Program-made: the position numbers and the translations under genes
Notes under the pieces: generated by a model
What the model saw: the letters and a program-made list of their open reading frames with translations, nothing else
Databases searched by the model: none
What the model was told of the DNA's origin: nothing
Shown here: positions 21,530 through 35,039 of the stretch, piece after piece
Position numbering within the stretch: the first letter of the stretch is position 1
Layout of the letters: each line of letters begins with the position of its first letter
Origin: Caprella mutica
Lineage: Eukaryota; Arthropoda; Malacostraca; Amphipoda; Caprellidae
Assembly: GCA_947561585.1 (NCBI GenBank)
Contig: CANNZV010001177.1
Location: 1-64,000, forward strand
Direction: 5' to 3'
DNA: 64,000 bases

Positions 21530-22103
21530 TAAAGTAAAGAGAGCGCCGTTCCAACTTAGCTAAATAGCGAAAAGTTCCTATGTTATTCGTACGGGGATAA
21601 AAAAGAGGTTCATTGACATCTGTATAGCTAACGATTTACTAAATCTTAGATAATTTTAATGAGATATATGAATACCTAATATCTAACCGCATTAACGGTT
21701 GTATAGTTTCTTGACATTGATTTAGAAGTAAAAAGTTGTGAGCTACTGAAGACGTATTCTGTGGGTGTTTCGTTAGGCTCCGTAGCGCTTTGCTCCAAAG
21801 AGACGAATAAAATTCGAAATGATAGACACTTAGTCTCTGACGGTGACTGACGTGAAAACGACCACAAAAGACATATTAAATAACTAATAGCTTTTTATTT
21901 CGAAACTAATTTCAATAAACTTGACAGCAATGAAGGCGGTTGAATATAAAGTACTAAAATATTGAATTAAAATTCCCAAAGTTAAGTAAATCGTCAGAAT
22001 ACAGATGTTAAGGAACCTCATTTTTATCCCCGTACGAATAACATAGGAGAAATTTTTCGCTGATAAGCTGAGTTGGAACGGAGCACTCTTTACCTTACTT
22101 TTC
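21530..22103. mobile_element. long-TIR element, copy 1 (~570 bp)
   Basis: The arms are ~80-100 bp. They contain GAGCGCCGTTCCAACTTAGC, TATGTTATTCGTACGGGGAT and GAGGTTCATTGACATCTGTA on the left, and the same on the minus strand at the right. The same TIRs bound 25626-28465. The centre is AT-rich; there is no transposase. Confidence 0.75.
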
Positions 22104-22448
22104 TATTGTAAAAATATTTCCCAAACTAAAATTATAAGGTTCACAAAATAAAACTTAATTAAAAGGGGTAGTGCACGAATTCAGGTACTAATATTGTGAC
22201 AAATCTCATGAATATATACATCTTTAACTTCCAAATAATATATCATTAGTCTAATATATAACTAGCATTACTACTACATCTATTAAAATTATGCATACAT
22301 ATTGTGTTCACAATTGTAATCAAGGCATAAGCTTTCTAAAAGTAACTTACTAATTGTAAACTGATCACCGTCAGAATGTTCATGAACGAGTAGAACATTG
22401 GATAGGCAAAGTGTAAAATATTTCCCAAAAATTAAAGAAAAATCCGAG

Positions 22449-25400
22449 TTATTCTTTTTTCAAATAATTAGCTAAATTTTCTATTGATTTGCTTTGTTCT
22501 TGGATAATAGTTTCTAATTGTGTTATCCTGGCGGTCAGGGCATCGGTAGCTTCATCTGATTTGATAAAGGCTACCGTTCCGTTATTCTTCTCTTTAATAG
22601 GTGTTTCAATTACATTGGTCTTCTGCTGCTCTTGTGGTTTTTGAGCAGTGGTAGGTCGTAGTCTACAAACCTTAGGTGATGCACTAGGTTCTATCATATG
22701 ACTTCGAATGTATATCTTTAGATTCTTGAAATCTCTGCGGTAATCTTTAACGAAATTTTGATAATTTTCCAGTAATCTTTGATATGAATCACTGTCCGGA
22801 TTGGAAGAGTGTTTGCTTACACCGCTGATGCTTCTTAAGAATTTAGTTTTGGACATGCTGGACATTGTGGAGCTTTTAGGCATTTCTGTTTTCTTTTTTT
22901 CTTCTTCAACCTCAAGAGGTCTCTCCTTCACTTTTTTGACTACCTCAGAAGCGGCTTTCAAGGTATCAATTGGCATCTTCTCGGACCATAGCCTCCACGC
23001 AGAATTTTCGTTGAAGTGGCGAGTATTCGGTTTAAAAGTGATTTTCTTTTCTATTTCACACCTTTTTGCTAATGCAAACCGAACAAATCTAGGAAAACAT
23101 CTATTTTCTTTGAAGAATTTTATGAGGAGTTCATAAGCGGTTAAATAGGACGCTTGTTTTGATAACCTTCTCATTATTCCTTGTCTATTTAGATCAGGTA
23201 AATCACTTACAGCCAAACCGATCAGTAAGTTAGCCATCAATATTGGCACGAGAAACAGGAAAACAACCAGAAATACGTAACCCAAAAGAGTGTTAGACAT
23301 TCCACCTTCTTCAACAATGTTGCCATAGTCAATTTCCCCAATCATCATCATAAGAGTTTTAACAAAACTGGAAGGAAAACTTCTGAAATCATTTATATTA
23401 ATGAATAAAACTTGGAAAGCAATTGCAAAACCAATTAGTAAACTGGAAAAAGCCAACAGGAAAACAATGATCGATCGGGCAGTTTTGGTGAACATTAAAA
23501 TATACACTCCCAAAACTGGGAATCTTCCAACCAGCATCATCATTCCAGCCCATGTGAAAAAAGCTGAAACTGCAGCAACATGTCTTTCAACTTCCATATC
23601 TTTTGCTACACCTTTCTCAACATTCTTAGAGAAAATGATAAATGCTGATGCCGATAACGCTATCAGCTTGATGTACGTTTCCCATTGCTGGAAGTATTTT
23701 CTAAAATTTGCTATCAAGAATATCATATCGGGTATGAGAATTAGTAAGAAGAGTACTACATGGAGAGCCCGACAAGTATTCAGCATCATGATTGAGTTAG
23801 ACCAATCTTTCGCATCTTGCCCAAATGTATGGGAAACGTAAAATGTATGTAGTAGACAAAAAATAAAATAGATTACAAAATTAGTGTAAAAGAAAGGTCT
23901 TATTCTGTTCCATTTTTGGTATAGAAAACTTCCCAGTAATGGATGCAGAAGCAGTGTTTCCATATTAGAAACGGTAGTTAATTCTGAAATAAGGGAGCAT
24001 TGTACAATATCTGAATCAGGCTCTAATAGAACAGAATAATCAAAGGATACAGCATAATCTGCCTCGTGTTCACCCTCTTTACTTTCCGAAATTTGATCGT
24101 CGAAAATCTCCTCAAGAAGTTGCTTTGATGAAGGTATGTTATTATTCAGTAATGAGAATCTTGTGGTTCCAGAGCTATCACAGTTCGTCAAGTGATCACC
24201 TCCATTTTTAAGTAACATTTTAATGCAACTCCAAGAGTAACTACATGTAGCAAGATGAAAAGGCGTCATTCCATTATTGGTTTCTTTGAAAACCAAATCT
24301 CCAACTAAACCAGTATCCAGTAGGTGTTTTAGACATCTGTAAGATCCTGCACTACAAGCAGCATGCACAGTAGACCACCCGTCTTCAGTTACAATCAAAG
24401 GTTTAGCCTCTTTTCCTAGCAAGTAGAGTACTACTTCTGATAACTTCCTAGTTATTGCCAAAAATAAGGCTGTATGACCTTTGATTGTTTCAGCATTTAT
24501 GTCTATGTCATATCCAAGTAAGATATCAACACATTCAATGATAGCATACTCATCAGGAGATTCATCAACATCCCAAAACAGCATGTGGAGAGGTGTTTTT
24601 TCCTTTATATCTTTGGTCAATACCAAATTTTCACATTCTTTATAACTAAGAATTATATCGAGAATTGCTTTAGATCGAGACATGGCAGCTAAGTGAACAA
24701 CAGATCTGTTGTTGCCATCTTTAATTGTCAAATCTGCTGGTTCTCTCCGTTTTTTCGGAGTACTAGCATCATCATCTTTCTTAATACTACCGATTGGAGG
24801 AGCTCGTGTTCCTAATTTATTAGTTTTGTTGTATCCAGCGTTCCATATAGGAGAGCCTGTCCGGTCACTATGAGTTGCTAGTCTACTAGCATTGGGAGTG
24901 TCTGCATTAGAATCCTTAGAGTTATGACAGTTTATTTCCTTTTCTCTTCCAAGCATCAAGAACACCATATCCTCATCAGCTGTTCTTATAGCGTGATGGA
25001 GAGGAGATTCGCGGAATAATCCTCCGAGACTATAAGTTGGAGAACAAATAGCGTTGACGGATGCCCCATTATTCTGAAAGTGGAATAGGTTGTTAGTTTA
25101 TAGCTTCATTGCAGCACATTATTATCGTAAACCAATCAAAATAATACGGACGAAGAGGAAAAATGTATAATTTGAACAACTTTTTAATAATGTTCATAAC
25201 CTAAAACTAGTCACAAGTACACGAATGTTACAGTAATTCAATAGAATAAGCACTGGTATTTAATATATGAAATAGATAGAACTTTTTAAATAGTATGGTT
25301 TAAATTATAACTTCAACTTTATTGAAATTAAAGTTGTAAATTTGGAGCATCTAACTTACTATCAGGACTTTGGCTCCTTCCACCCAGTGTTCTGTAGCTG

Positions 25401-28400
25401 CAGCGTGTAGAGCTGTCTGTCCAAGAGAATTTCTTACGGTAACCTGAAGTAAAATTAGGTATAAAAACACTTTTAATATCTTCGGATAAACTAGTTATTC
25501 TTCATTTAGAAGTTCTAATAGTTGATCTAGGAGAATAAACCCGAATACCTGGCAATACAGTTATGTAGGTGGCAGCTACATATAATGATATATCACAATG
25601 TGTATAGTAGTTACAACAATAGACAACTAAAGTTAAGTGAGCGCCGTTCCAACTTATCTTATCAGCGAAATATTCCCATGTTATTCTTACGGGGATAAAA
25701 ATGAGGTTCATTGACATCTGTATAGCTGACGATTTACTTAATCTTCGAGAATTTTAATACTAACGATCTAAATGCAGTAATTGTTGTAAATTTATTGAAA
25801 TTAGTTTTGAAATGAAAAAGTTACTAGTTATTTGAGTCGTATTCTTTGGGTGTTTTGAGAGGGTGTGTGTGGCGTTTTGTCCAAAGAGACGAGCACCACT
25901 CATGTGGTGAGCAAGTGGCTTTTAAATTATATCGCGTCTTGCAGGATTGTGAATACCTTTTTAGGGGTCACGTGACTGACAATCTGGCATCCGTTCCATG
26001 GAGTAATGATATAACAAACAAAATAAGCTTTTACACCGTCGTTATCACCACCCTGCAATTGCTGCAACAGTACATCTCTCTAGAGCAGGGGTGGCGAACC
26101 TTTTAATTCAAAGTGGGTCACAAATTTACTCAACTTATTAGCTCTACCCTAGTAACCTAAACCTCAAAAATTCTCACTAATTTAGCTGTTGGTGCGGGTG
26201 CACAAGTCCTCACTAGAACTATTATATAATTTTAACAATTTAAAAACCTTCATTTGATATTTTCACATTCATTGGTAAATGCCAGAGGATAATTTTCTAT
26301 TTAAAATAAAATTAACAATCAAAGATGGAAACAAATATTTTCTTAGGTAATATTGTATGGGACCTGGGCGGGATTTGTCACTCTAGAGTCTAGACGGAGC
26401 TTGGTACGAAATTAAAATTGTCATAACTTAAACAAGAACTACCGTATTTTCGTGTGGTTTTCTTTATCTAATGCAGAATTTTGTCAGCTATAAACTCATC
26501 ATTGTTTTGTTTTCCTATTCTTAATAATTTTTCTACAGAGTGACCATAAGTAGAGGATGGTGAGAAAGCTCTTGCGCGAGCTTATTTATCAAAAGAGTAA
26601 GTTTTATCTCCGAAAATTAGAATGATTTAAAAAAAAACCTTATATTAAATCAGCGGATATTTCCGTAACTACGATATATTTTTCGACCTACTCTGAATCT
26701 AATATGGTGGATGCAGGATTGTTCTCAGTACATAGGGCACTTGCTGTTAAAGAACGACTGAGAGAAGTTTTAAAACATCCGAGTCATTTCCAAGGGTCAT
26801 ACAATTGAATGGTCGTCTCCGAGGATCTCGGATGTAACTGGTTGCGATTTTTTTGTTGGGTTAATTGTAAAATGATGTATGCTCCTCCTCACCTGCTGAT
26901 CTGAATCAATCAAAAGAACAAAAAACGCATAATGTGGATTTCTTGAAATCTAAATCCTGACGTGATCTAAAGATCAATGAAACCAGTCAGAAAACGGGTG
27001 CAAAAATAATATATTGAAAATAATGGGGGATAGTGGATGATTTTGGTAAAGAATGATTTACTTTATATCTTTATAAAGTACTTTATTTCTTTACTTTATT
27101 ATAACTAAGAAAATATTGGGTAAACAAACTTATTTTTATATCTTTTATCAATTTCATATCTGGCGCAATAGCTTTTTCACCACCCTCAACTTATGATCAG
27201 CCTGTAGAAAAACTATGAGGAATAGGAAAACAAAACAACAATGTGGGTATAGCTGATAAAAATCGAAATTAGCCAAAGTAAACCGCACAAAGATATGATG
27301 ATTCTTAGTACAGTTATGGCTATATTAATTTCGTACCCACGTTTTTAACTCATACGGTATAGTGATATACATTTAGTTCAAATCTACCTGGAAATTGTCA
27401 AGTCGACCAAATGTTACCAAATTTCTTCGTTCAAGATTTGGACGATTATTTTTGACAAAGGCATCCTCAAGAGTATACGGTTGGCTGCCGGTAAGCTCAT
27501 CTCATAGCATTACATGTGAATATTAGTCATCAATGTACAAATATAAAAAAAGTGAAGTGGGTCACTGAAAAGGGGATGGTGGGTCACTTCGTGACCCGCG
27601 GGTCAGTGGTTCGCCACCCCTGCTCTACATAGTGTATATCATTACACTATGGCACCACTCGAAACGACAGGCTCTGAGTACATATAAAGAACTTTATATT
27701 TTTTTATCGTGTCCGGACAATTCGTTGGGGACAATTCGTCGCGTACAATTTTCTGTTTTATTTTCTATATTCGTATTTATATATTCATAATACAAATTCA
27801 ACACAATTTTATACCAATTTTAAATTCTTCAGAGATTTTGAGTTTGTTTGATCTGAGATTTTTAGATTTATACAAATTACTTGTATTGTTGATACCAAGT
27901 CTTGATGTTATTTTAATATTTATTATTTTAATTTATTTCAAATGTTTAATAGTTTATTTAAAAGTAATGGAAGATTACTTATTCATCAATTTCTTTTTGT
28001 ATTGTAGATACCTACTAAGATTTGTACATATTGTATCATTTATTAATTTGAAGATTTCGAAAATATGGCGAATAAATGGCGAAATTAAATATGAAACAAA
28101 TAAATAACTGTGAATATGGTAAAATGAAAACTATGGCGACGAATTGTCCGCGACGAATTGACCCCGCGACGAAATTATTGTGCTAGCACCATGTGTTATG
28201 ACTGATATTTAAACGACCATAGAAAAAATCTTAAATAACTCGTTACTTTTTTATTTCGAAACTAATTTCTATAAGTTTTACAACAATGAATGCAGTTGTT
28301 ATTAGGTATTCAAATAAATATCAAATTAAAATGGTCCAAGAATAAATAAATTGTCATCTAAACATATTTTAATGAACCTAATTTTTATCCCCGTTCGAAT

Positions 28401-29566
28401 AACGTAGGAATACCTACATACTTCGCTGATAGGCTAAGTTGGAACGATGCTCACTTAACTTCAGTGTGGTCTATTTAGTAGTACATATTAAGTATTTACT
28501 TGTGATACCACTGATACGATAACCTATTATTCTTCGAAAAAAGAAATGATCATATTGATATTATAAAACCCTGCATATTGAGCTATTGAATAATCGTAAT
28601 TGATACTTACATCAGCTCCTGCGTTGATCAGCATATTAAGAATGGTTAAATTTTTACTCCGACAGACCATCATGAGGGGAGTGACGTCATGAAAAGTGTC
28701 TGTGTTTGCTCTCTCTGGGGTGTGCGATAAAATGGCGGCAAGAGTTGTGACGTCATCGTACTGAATAGCTCTTGCCAAGGGAGGAATGGGAGGAACTTGA
28801 ACGTGAGCTGGAATACTCTGATGAACTCCGTCCGCAAAATCAAATAAGAACCTGCAATTAGAAAAGTTAAATGAAATAAATGTAACCACAACTACAATGA
28901 TTCAATGAATATATATGATGATTATTGATTAATCAGATTTAATCTATTAATGTAACATTTTATTGACAGAAAGATATCGGAGGTAAATTTCTTTGCTAAG
29001 TAGCTAGTTAGCTACAAATTATTACTGTAAATTTGTTTACTTAGGGTACGTTCACACTACAAGCGGAGCGGAGCGCCATTAATATTATTGTATTTTGGAT
29101 CGCCGCTCCACTCGCAGTGTGTACAGCCAAGCGTCGATCTCTGCATACGAATACCAAACATCATTAATGGCGCTCCGCTTTCGCAGCTCCGCTACGCTCG
29201 TAGTGTGTTTGAGCCCTAAGGCAGGTATATTGAAAAGAATAAATATCCCCATGTATTTTATTCAGATAGCAAACATTTTATTATATTAGGTAATTATATA
29301 TTTCATCACGCGAGATGTCACCTAGAGAAAGCATCCATGCATATCCAAACAGTTATAAATGCAATGTGATCTTTATGTGTCTCATAAATAATGAAATATA
29401 CAAAATCGTAATCTAAAAGCTAGCTATTTAAGATCCAAGTTTTAAATGATAAATTGAATTATTCAATATTATGGACTGTCACAAATTTAAATTAAAAGAA
29501 AATAACTTACCCATCAACCTCGTCATTTTCCATATCAATGGCGTGCGTGAGCGGTTGGTCACACAT
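22449..29566 (-). CDS. TRPA-type ankyrin ion channel, pyrexia-like, four exons
   Basis: A plasma-membrane cation channel of the TRPA class (heat or noxious-stimulus sensing in insects). Exons: 29511-29566, 28611-28851, 25360-25443 and 22449-25073, all with GTAAG/GTTAG-type donors and AG acceptors in frame; 1001 residues. Ankyrin repeats fill the N-terminal half, e.g. GADVTVRNSLGQTALHAAA across the exon 2/3 join and TPLHMLFW later. Six membrane segments lie at about residues 521-543, 562-583, 593-608, 624-652, 659-685 and 724-749. The pore region has MMIGEIDYGN (about 703-712), and S6 ends ANLLIGLAVSDLPDL. A short coiled coil ends the protein (about 972-1001). Length suits pyrexia-type TRPA, but water witch or painless cannot be excluded. 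An AG two bases before the ATG suggests an upstream non-coding exon. Confidence 0.88.
26086..27622. mobile_element. non-autonomous hAT element in TRPA intron 2
   Basis: Ends CAGGGGTGGCGAACC and GGTTCGCCACCCCTG are the classical hAT terminus type. Flanks CTCTAGAG (26078-26085) and CTCTACAT (27623-27630) are an 8-bp duplication with two changes. Inside are GTGGGTCACAAATTT on the left and GGGTCACTTCGTGACCCGCG on the right. The 1.5-kb interior has no transposase frame. Confidence 0.8.
27712..28172. mobile_element. small element with GACAATTCGTCGCG termini
   Basis: Left GTCCGGACAATTCGTTGGGG then ACAATTCGTCGCG. Right, on the minus strand, GTCGCGGGGTCAATTCGTCG then CGGACAATTCGTCGCC. The AT-rich interior is without genes. 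The class is unknown. Confidence 0.55.
29044..29216. mobile_element. TA-flanked MITE in TRPA intron 1
   Basis: GGGTACGTTCACACTACAAG at the left and, on the minus strand, GGGCTCAAACACACTACGAG at the right; both continue into CGGAGC(G) and GCGCCATTAAT. TA lies outside both ends. The GC-rich arms contrast with the AT-rich intron. Confidence 0.7.
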
Positions 29567-29569
29567 CTC

Positions 29570-31296
29570 TGCAACCTAACCTAACTGAATCCAAAATAAA
29601 AATAAAATTGAAAATATCCTAATTATATCTATCAAATCTGTGAAGCCAAAAACTATTAATCAATGAAATTTGCAATATAATCAGCGATGTAAATTATTTT
29701 TGATTAAATAGTATGAAAATGATAACCAATGAGAGTTTTAGGCCATGAAATAAGATGTTGACTTATTTACCGAAATAAATTAGATAAGTTACAGGTTGTT
29801 GCTTGGTGTTACAATTTGAAAAAATAGTTACTATAGAATAAAATAAAAACAAACTACAGTGCAAAAATCATGTGACGTATGGTACCTATGAGGTATGTTA
29901 AACATCACGCGAGTCTAGCTGTAACGTAAGGTAAGCCTTTTAACTGATTGGGTGTAATTTCTAGATATTATTTCAGTGCGGAGTTAAGCATTGCTGTTCA
30001 AGTTTTCAATAACCATATATGGTCGTAAGTATACAACTATTTTCAGAAATTCATATACCTATGCCGAGATCTTTTGACCTATGGTTTACTCATTTGTTCA
30101 GAATCAATAATCTAGGAACCTCCTACCAATATCTAGGTTCTCGGCAAAAATTAGTTAGGGTTGAGGAAAGTTAAAAGATCAGATTTACATGGAATTAAGG
30201 AAAACAATGATACTTCTTTTTCAAGTTGTAATTTTAATGAAAATTCCCCCTTCCCCCCAAAAAAAATATATATATATTTTTAGAATGTTGAAATAATAGA
30301 GTGTTGTTGCATGAATTAAATATTAATTCATGGAGTTGTAGGTTCAATAAATGACTAAAAAAATAAGGCTGCCTAAATTTAATATATAACTAAATATACT
30401 GTATTTAACTATTTATCATTATTATTCATATTTCTATGTATTTGAATGAAATATATGTAGTTACCATTAATTGAAAAGATCAAAGTAATTTATTAATTAA
30501 TTATAAGTTAGGTAAATAAAGAATTTACCAAGATTATACTCAAAATCATATACAAGGAAGAGGAAAGCTTTTCCGAGAGAAATCCTAATTGAGGTCTGAA
30601 TTGTACGCTAAGTAGGTAATTGAGTCACACAAAGTAGTGTACTGAATTAAACATCTTTGAATGAAAGAAATAACTGTGTATGTGTGTCACTGTGTGTAGT
30701 GTGTCACTATGTATAGTGTATACCAAGTGTGTTTGTAGGTATGTATGCACCTGTAGCTATTACCATTTTGTTGCAATTGAAGTAAAAAGAAAAGAAAAAT
30801 ATTCGTATGAAATAACAATCTTTTTTATGAATTAAAGTTACTCTTGATCACAGTATGAGTTTTTTTTAAATAAAATGAAGGTTTACGTGTTACAAACGTA
30901 TCATCACATTTTGTCTATTTATATAATTAATCCATCTATTTAAGTACAGTATTTCATTAAAACCTTAAATATTAAGTTACAACAACCAACAATCTACAAT
31001 ATCAAATTACTAACTAATGAACAAGTGACCGACACACTGTTCATTTCCCTAAAGTGGGTTTTAATCTGTAATTTACCCATACTATTGGCATTCAAATCCA
31101 TGTGATGCAAGTTCCTATCTAAAATTAGCATATAAGCACCACATAAAAAATAGGTCAGGGGTAAACAATGGAAACCGGATATACGTGCAAAATATGAAGC
31201 TAAAAACAAGGTATGTGTACAGATAGATCTTCAACCTGTTTACTGTCATCTTCTACCAGTCTGCAGAATATGTGAGATATTTGGGATATTCTCTCC
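29570..31296. other. upstream region of the TRPA gene, no defined feature
   Basis: AT-rich, with a short (TA)n run near 30268 and GTGTGTCACTGTG words near 30670-30740. A promoter or 5' UTR exon of the TRPA gene may lie here or further up, but none can be placed. Confidence 0.35.
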
Positions 31297-31386
31297 GAAC
31301 AATTTTGAATTAATTCCTATATTTACATTAATTTTGCTACGAACATTCTAAATTAATTCCTATATTTACATTAATTTTGCTACGAA
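31297..31386. repeat. tandem duplication, 2 x ~44 bp
   Basis: Two copies of a unit containing TTAATTCCTATATTTACATT and AATTTTGCTACGAACA. Confidence 0.85.
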
Positions 31387-31389
31387 CAG

Positions 31390-33160
31390 ATTAAGAGATC
31401 TCTACGAACACCTAACCAGTTTCTGCAGACTGGATCTTCTATACTATCAAATTGAACAGAATTAAAAAAAAATCTATAATCTCTTTAGAATTTGAAAGAT
31501 TACCATTTTCCAAGTATTAACTCAATATTAATAGGACGATTATATATATATACTTCCACAAGGTGTTACAAACAACTTCACAATCTTCAAGTGACTATAT
31601 TTTCTTCACCTGATGGGTACTATCTTGCTTACATAGGTACAGTCACAGCGCAACCGGTCACTGAGTTAAATAACTGATGGTACAGGACCGAACAATAGAA
31701 TATTTTGTGAAAAAATCAGTAGGTATGTCAGAGCTATGCTATATCATTTTCGGGGAGAAAGACTGTCTATAAAATACGTGCATTATTTTCCTAGATATTA
31801 TGGAATGAAATATTAATATCTATATAGGTTCATATGTGCAAATAATAGATAAGAAAGTAAATAAAATTATTGTGATATTGATTCAGTGATATTAACTATT
31901 GAGTACACTGTACTAGCAACTAGCAGATAAGTATACGGTAATATATTTAATTGCTATAAGTTCAGGATACTGTCTTCACAATATAATTTCTTATATTCTT
32001 CAAGCATGACCTCTTCCTCAATATCATCATTGACAAATGTATAATTGTGATAAGGAAATAAATGTCAACATCTTCCATTAAATAAACAATGTAATAAAAA
32101 AACAATTGAATTGCCAATCTATAAGAACTAACGAATCAACTATTATAGCACAAGTAAATCAGACGACCGCGGCACAGTGTGAACCTCCACCTGCAACTGC
32201 TAAAATGGCACTGTCAAAAATATCACCAGTCACCACTTCATGTCTTCACTACACCACAGAATCACCAGTCGACGGGCCGAGCACAAACGTACATCTCACA
32301 GATACGTACTTCAATTTTCTTGTAGATTTCACCACATTGAATTTCTTCATTAGAAGACTTTACTGTCAATTGCTTCAGTCGGATTAGCATTAATGAAGCT
32401 AATCACTCCATCACTCTAGTAGACGACTGTACGTTTTCTTGGATGACTAAATTAGTTTCGCTGTTGAGAATAGGAGGAAACTTTTGTTTTTCCTCCCAAT
32501 TATGCCATAGATCATAGAACCCCATTCTATGTTTTAGGAAATGCTTGCACTTATCTGAAACAATTTAACTCTTTCGGTGAACTGATTAGCATTTATTTCG
32601 TTTGGATACTTAGAACTAATATATCTTCATTATTTTGTTAAGAAATTATCAAGGGAAATGTTTTTAGCAGCCTTAGTATGCAAAATAGTAAAGTATATTA
32701 ATATACATGGTTATAGTAATTATACCCAACTAGTAAATAACATCAGTGGGTTATTCCGCATCAAAGTAGTTCACGGAATCGGAACAAAGTTACCTCATTT
32801 ACGTCATTTCCTCAATGTATTATGCATCAGCTGACATTAATAACAAGTTCCTAAACTTTCCATTGTTTAGGTACATGTGATCAAGTATTCATTCTGTAAT
32901 GAAATTAATTAAATTTGGGTTAATGGTAAACTTTTGGCCTATTTAAGAGATGGTAACAAACGTCATGGAAATATTTGAAAATAATGAAGTGCATGTGTAC
33001 CTACTGTATATTGCAGTATACCTACTATACTACTGATGTGATGTATAGTACACTCTGTGCTCCATAATACTGTACGTGTGTTACGTGTATAGTATACAGT
33101 GTATACCATGATATAGTAACTTAAGATATTATACTTAAGAAGTTAAGTTATTATACCATT
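31390..33160. other. no gene recognised
   Basis: AT-rich, except 32150-32300, which is GC-richer and could hold a non-coding exon or promoter of the TRPA gene. The open frame there gives no recognisable protein. Confidence 0.3.
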
Positions 33161-33164
33161 CTGT

Positions 33165-33890
33165 ATTATTGTACATTATAATACTGTATGTATAGTACAC
33201 ACTATACTATAATAATGTGTGTATAGTATACACTATACTATAATACTGTATGTATAGTACACACTATACTATAATACTGTATGTATAGTATACACTATAC
33301 TATAATAATGTGTGTATAGTATACACTATACTATAATAATGTGTGTATAGTACACACTATACTATAATACTGTATGTATAGTACACACAATACTATAATA
33401 ATGTGTGTATAGTACACACTATACTATAATACTGTATGTATAGTACACACTATACTATAATACTGTATATATAATACACACAATACTATAATACTGTATG
33501 TATAGTACACACTATACTATAATACTGTATGTATAGTACACACTATACTATAATACTGTATGTATAGTACACACTATACTATAATACTGTATGTATAGTA
33601 CACACTATACTATAATACTGTATGTATAGTACACACTATACTATAATACTGTATGTATAGTACACACAATACTATAATAATGTGGGTATAGTACACACAA
33701 TACTATAATACTATATGTATAGTACACACAATACTATAATACTGTATGTATAGTACACACTATACTATAATACTGTGTGTACAGTACACACTATACTATA
33801 ATACTGTGTGTATAGTACACAGTGTATACTATAATACTGCGTATAGTACACACTGTATGGGTACATAGTGTATAATACTGTGCGTATAGT
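33165..33890. repeat. 31-bp minisatellite, about 22 copies
   Basis: The unit is TATACTATAATACTGTATGT followed by ATAGTACACAC. Each unit contains the near-palindrome GTGTACTATACATACAG/CTATAC, so the array can extrude many small hairpins. Diverged copies extend back to about 33000. Confidence 0.9.
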
Positions 33891-34099
33891 ACAAATACTG
33901 TAAATTAAAATGACTCATCATTTTCCTAACTCGTGGTTTCTATGGTTACCGTATATTGATCTGAAAACGTTTGAACGTTCTTAGAAATAGAGATGGGCGT
34001 AGACGTTTTGTTATTACGTCGTATATTAAATAGTTGTATACGTGAATTTGCGTCTATAAATAAGTATTTTTTATTTCAATCAATATTTTTCCGTCACAA

Positions 34100-34760
34100 T
34101 ATAGAAATGCGTATTGCAATACAAGGGAAAATCTTGGTGGCACCTTTTTAGTGAGAATCGTTACCACTCTTTCAATAATGCACTGATTTGAGTGAAATGA
34201 AACCTTTAATTGGTAGCTTGGCTTATTTTGGTAGCTTGACAAAAATATATAAAGTGACAAAATTTGATAAAATATTTACGTATGGACTTGTAATTTTACC
34301 CGATACCGACACTAAAATTGCTTGTATCCTTGAATTCAGCAAACTTAAATGGTAGCCTGATATATTAACAAAAATTTCTGCAAATTTTAGTTTAATAAAA
34401 CTAGAGAACAGAATATAGAAAATTTATCTTTAATGGTCAAATAATAGAATTTTATAAGGACTTGTACTGTTTTCTGATGGTGATTCTAAAATTGCTACCT
34501 CTTCAATAGTGAAAAGATTTGCTTGAAACTAACTTTAAATGGTAGCCTGGTGTATTATCTATTATTTCTTTAAATTTGAATTCGGAAATTTCAGTTTTTA
34601 ATATTGAAAAATTATAATTTTGTATATGAACTTGCATTTCTCTTGCTGAGACATACTAAAGTTTGTTTTCCCTTTCAATAATGAACCTACTCGACTGAAA
34701 GAAACTTCTAAAGCATGGCTTGATTTGATCTCTTATAGAGGATAGGAAACCAATTTACGA
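34100..34760 (+). repeat. old ~175-bp tandem repeat, about four copies
   Basis: Each copy has a TCTTCAATAATG-like word, GAAA, AATGGTAGCCTGG and later GACTTGTA followed by ACTAAAATTGCTACC. Copies start near 34137, 34320, 34497 and 34663 and are strongly diverged. It is not coding. Confidence 0.55.
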
Positions 34761-34940
34761 AAAATTTTAATGACAGCGTGATTTTTCTGTGCCCCTGACA
34801 ATTTTCCATAGTCGCAGCTCTCCCCGGGGATTGTGTTAAGTAGTTATTATTAATAATTGAAATAGTAAAAATTTACGTGCATTTGACTGAAATATAATTT
34901 CACCATTATTGTGAAATAATAGAAGAATTTATTGAAAGAT

Positions 34941-35036
34941 TATTTACGCTCAAGTTTCTTTTTTTAGGTTTCGAGCTTTCCAATAGAAATCTTTCTATTG
35001 GAAAGCTCGAAAAACCTTCAACGTTGAGTGTAAATA
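34941..35036. repeat. near-perfect hairpin
   Basis: The core arms TCGAGCTTTCCAATAGAAA (34971-34989) and their exact inverse (34992-35010) are parted by 2 bases. Weaker pairing extends outward through AGGTT/AACCT and TATTTACGCTCAA/TTGAGTGTAAATA. C homopolymers of 16 and 11 bases follow at 35178 and 35283. Confidence 0.8.
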
Positions 35037-35039
35037 ACC

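Larger units (their letters stand above)
25626..28465. mobile_element. long-TIR element, copy 2, in TRPA intron 2
   Basis: Its TIRs are homologous to 21530-22103: GTGAGCGCCGTTCCAACTTA and CTTACGGGGATAAAAATGAG on the left and their inverse at 28370-28465. It is 2.84 kb because it hosts a hAT element (26086-27622) and a second insertion (27712-28172). It takes up about 90% of the 3.17-kb intron between TRPA exons 2 and 3. Confidence 0.75.

Noticed and set aside
27709..28107. Plus-strand open frame of 132 codons
   Set aside because: It begins in the terminal repeat of a small transposon and is composed of AT-rich Ile/Phe/Leu codons.
29571..29586. TTAGG telomere-like words (CCTAACCTAAC)
   Set aside because: Only about two units just upstream of the TRPA start codon; far too short for an interstitial telomere and explained by chance.
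32106..32387. Plus-strand open frame of 93 codons
   Set aside because: No recognisable domain. The GC-richer segment could equally be a non-coding exon or promoter of the TRPA gene on the other strand.
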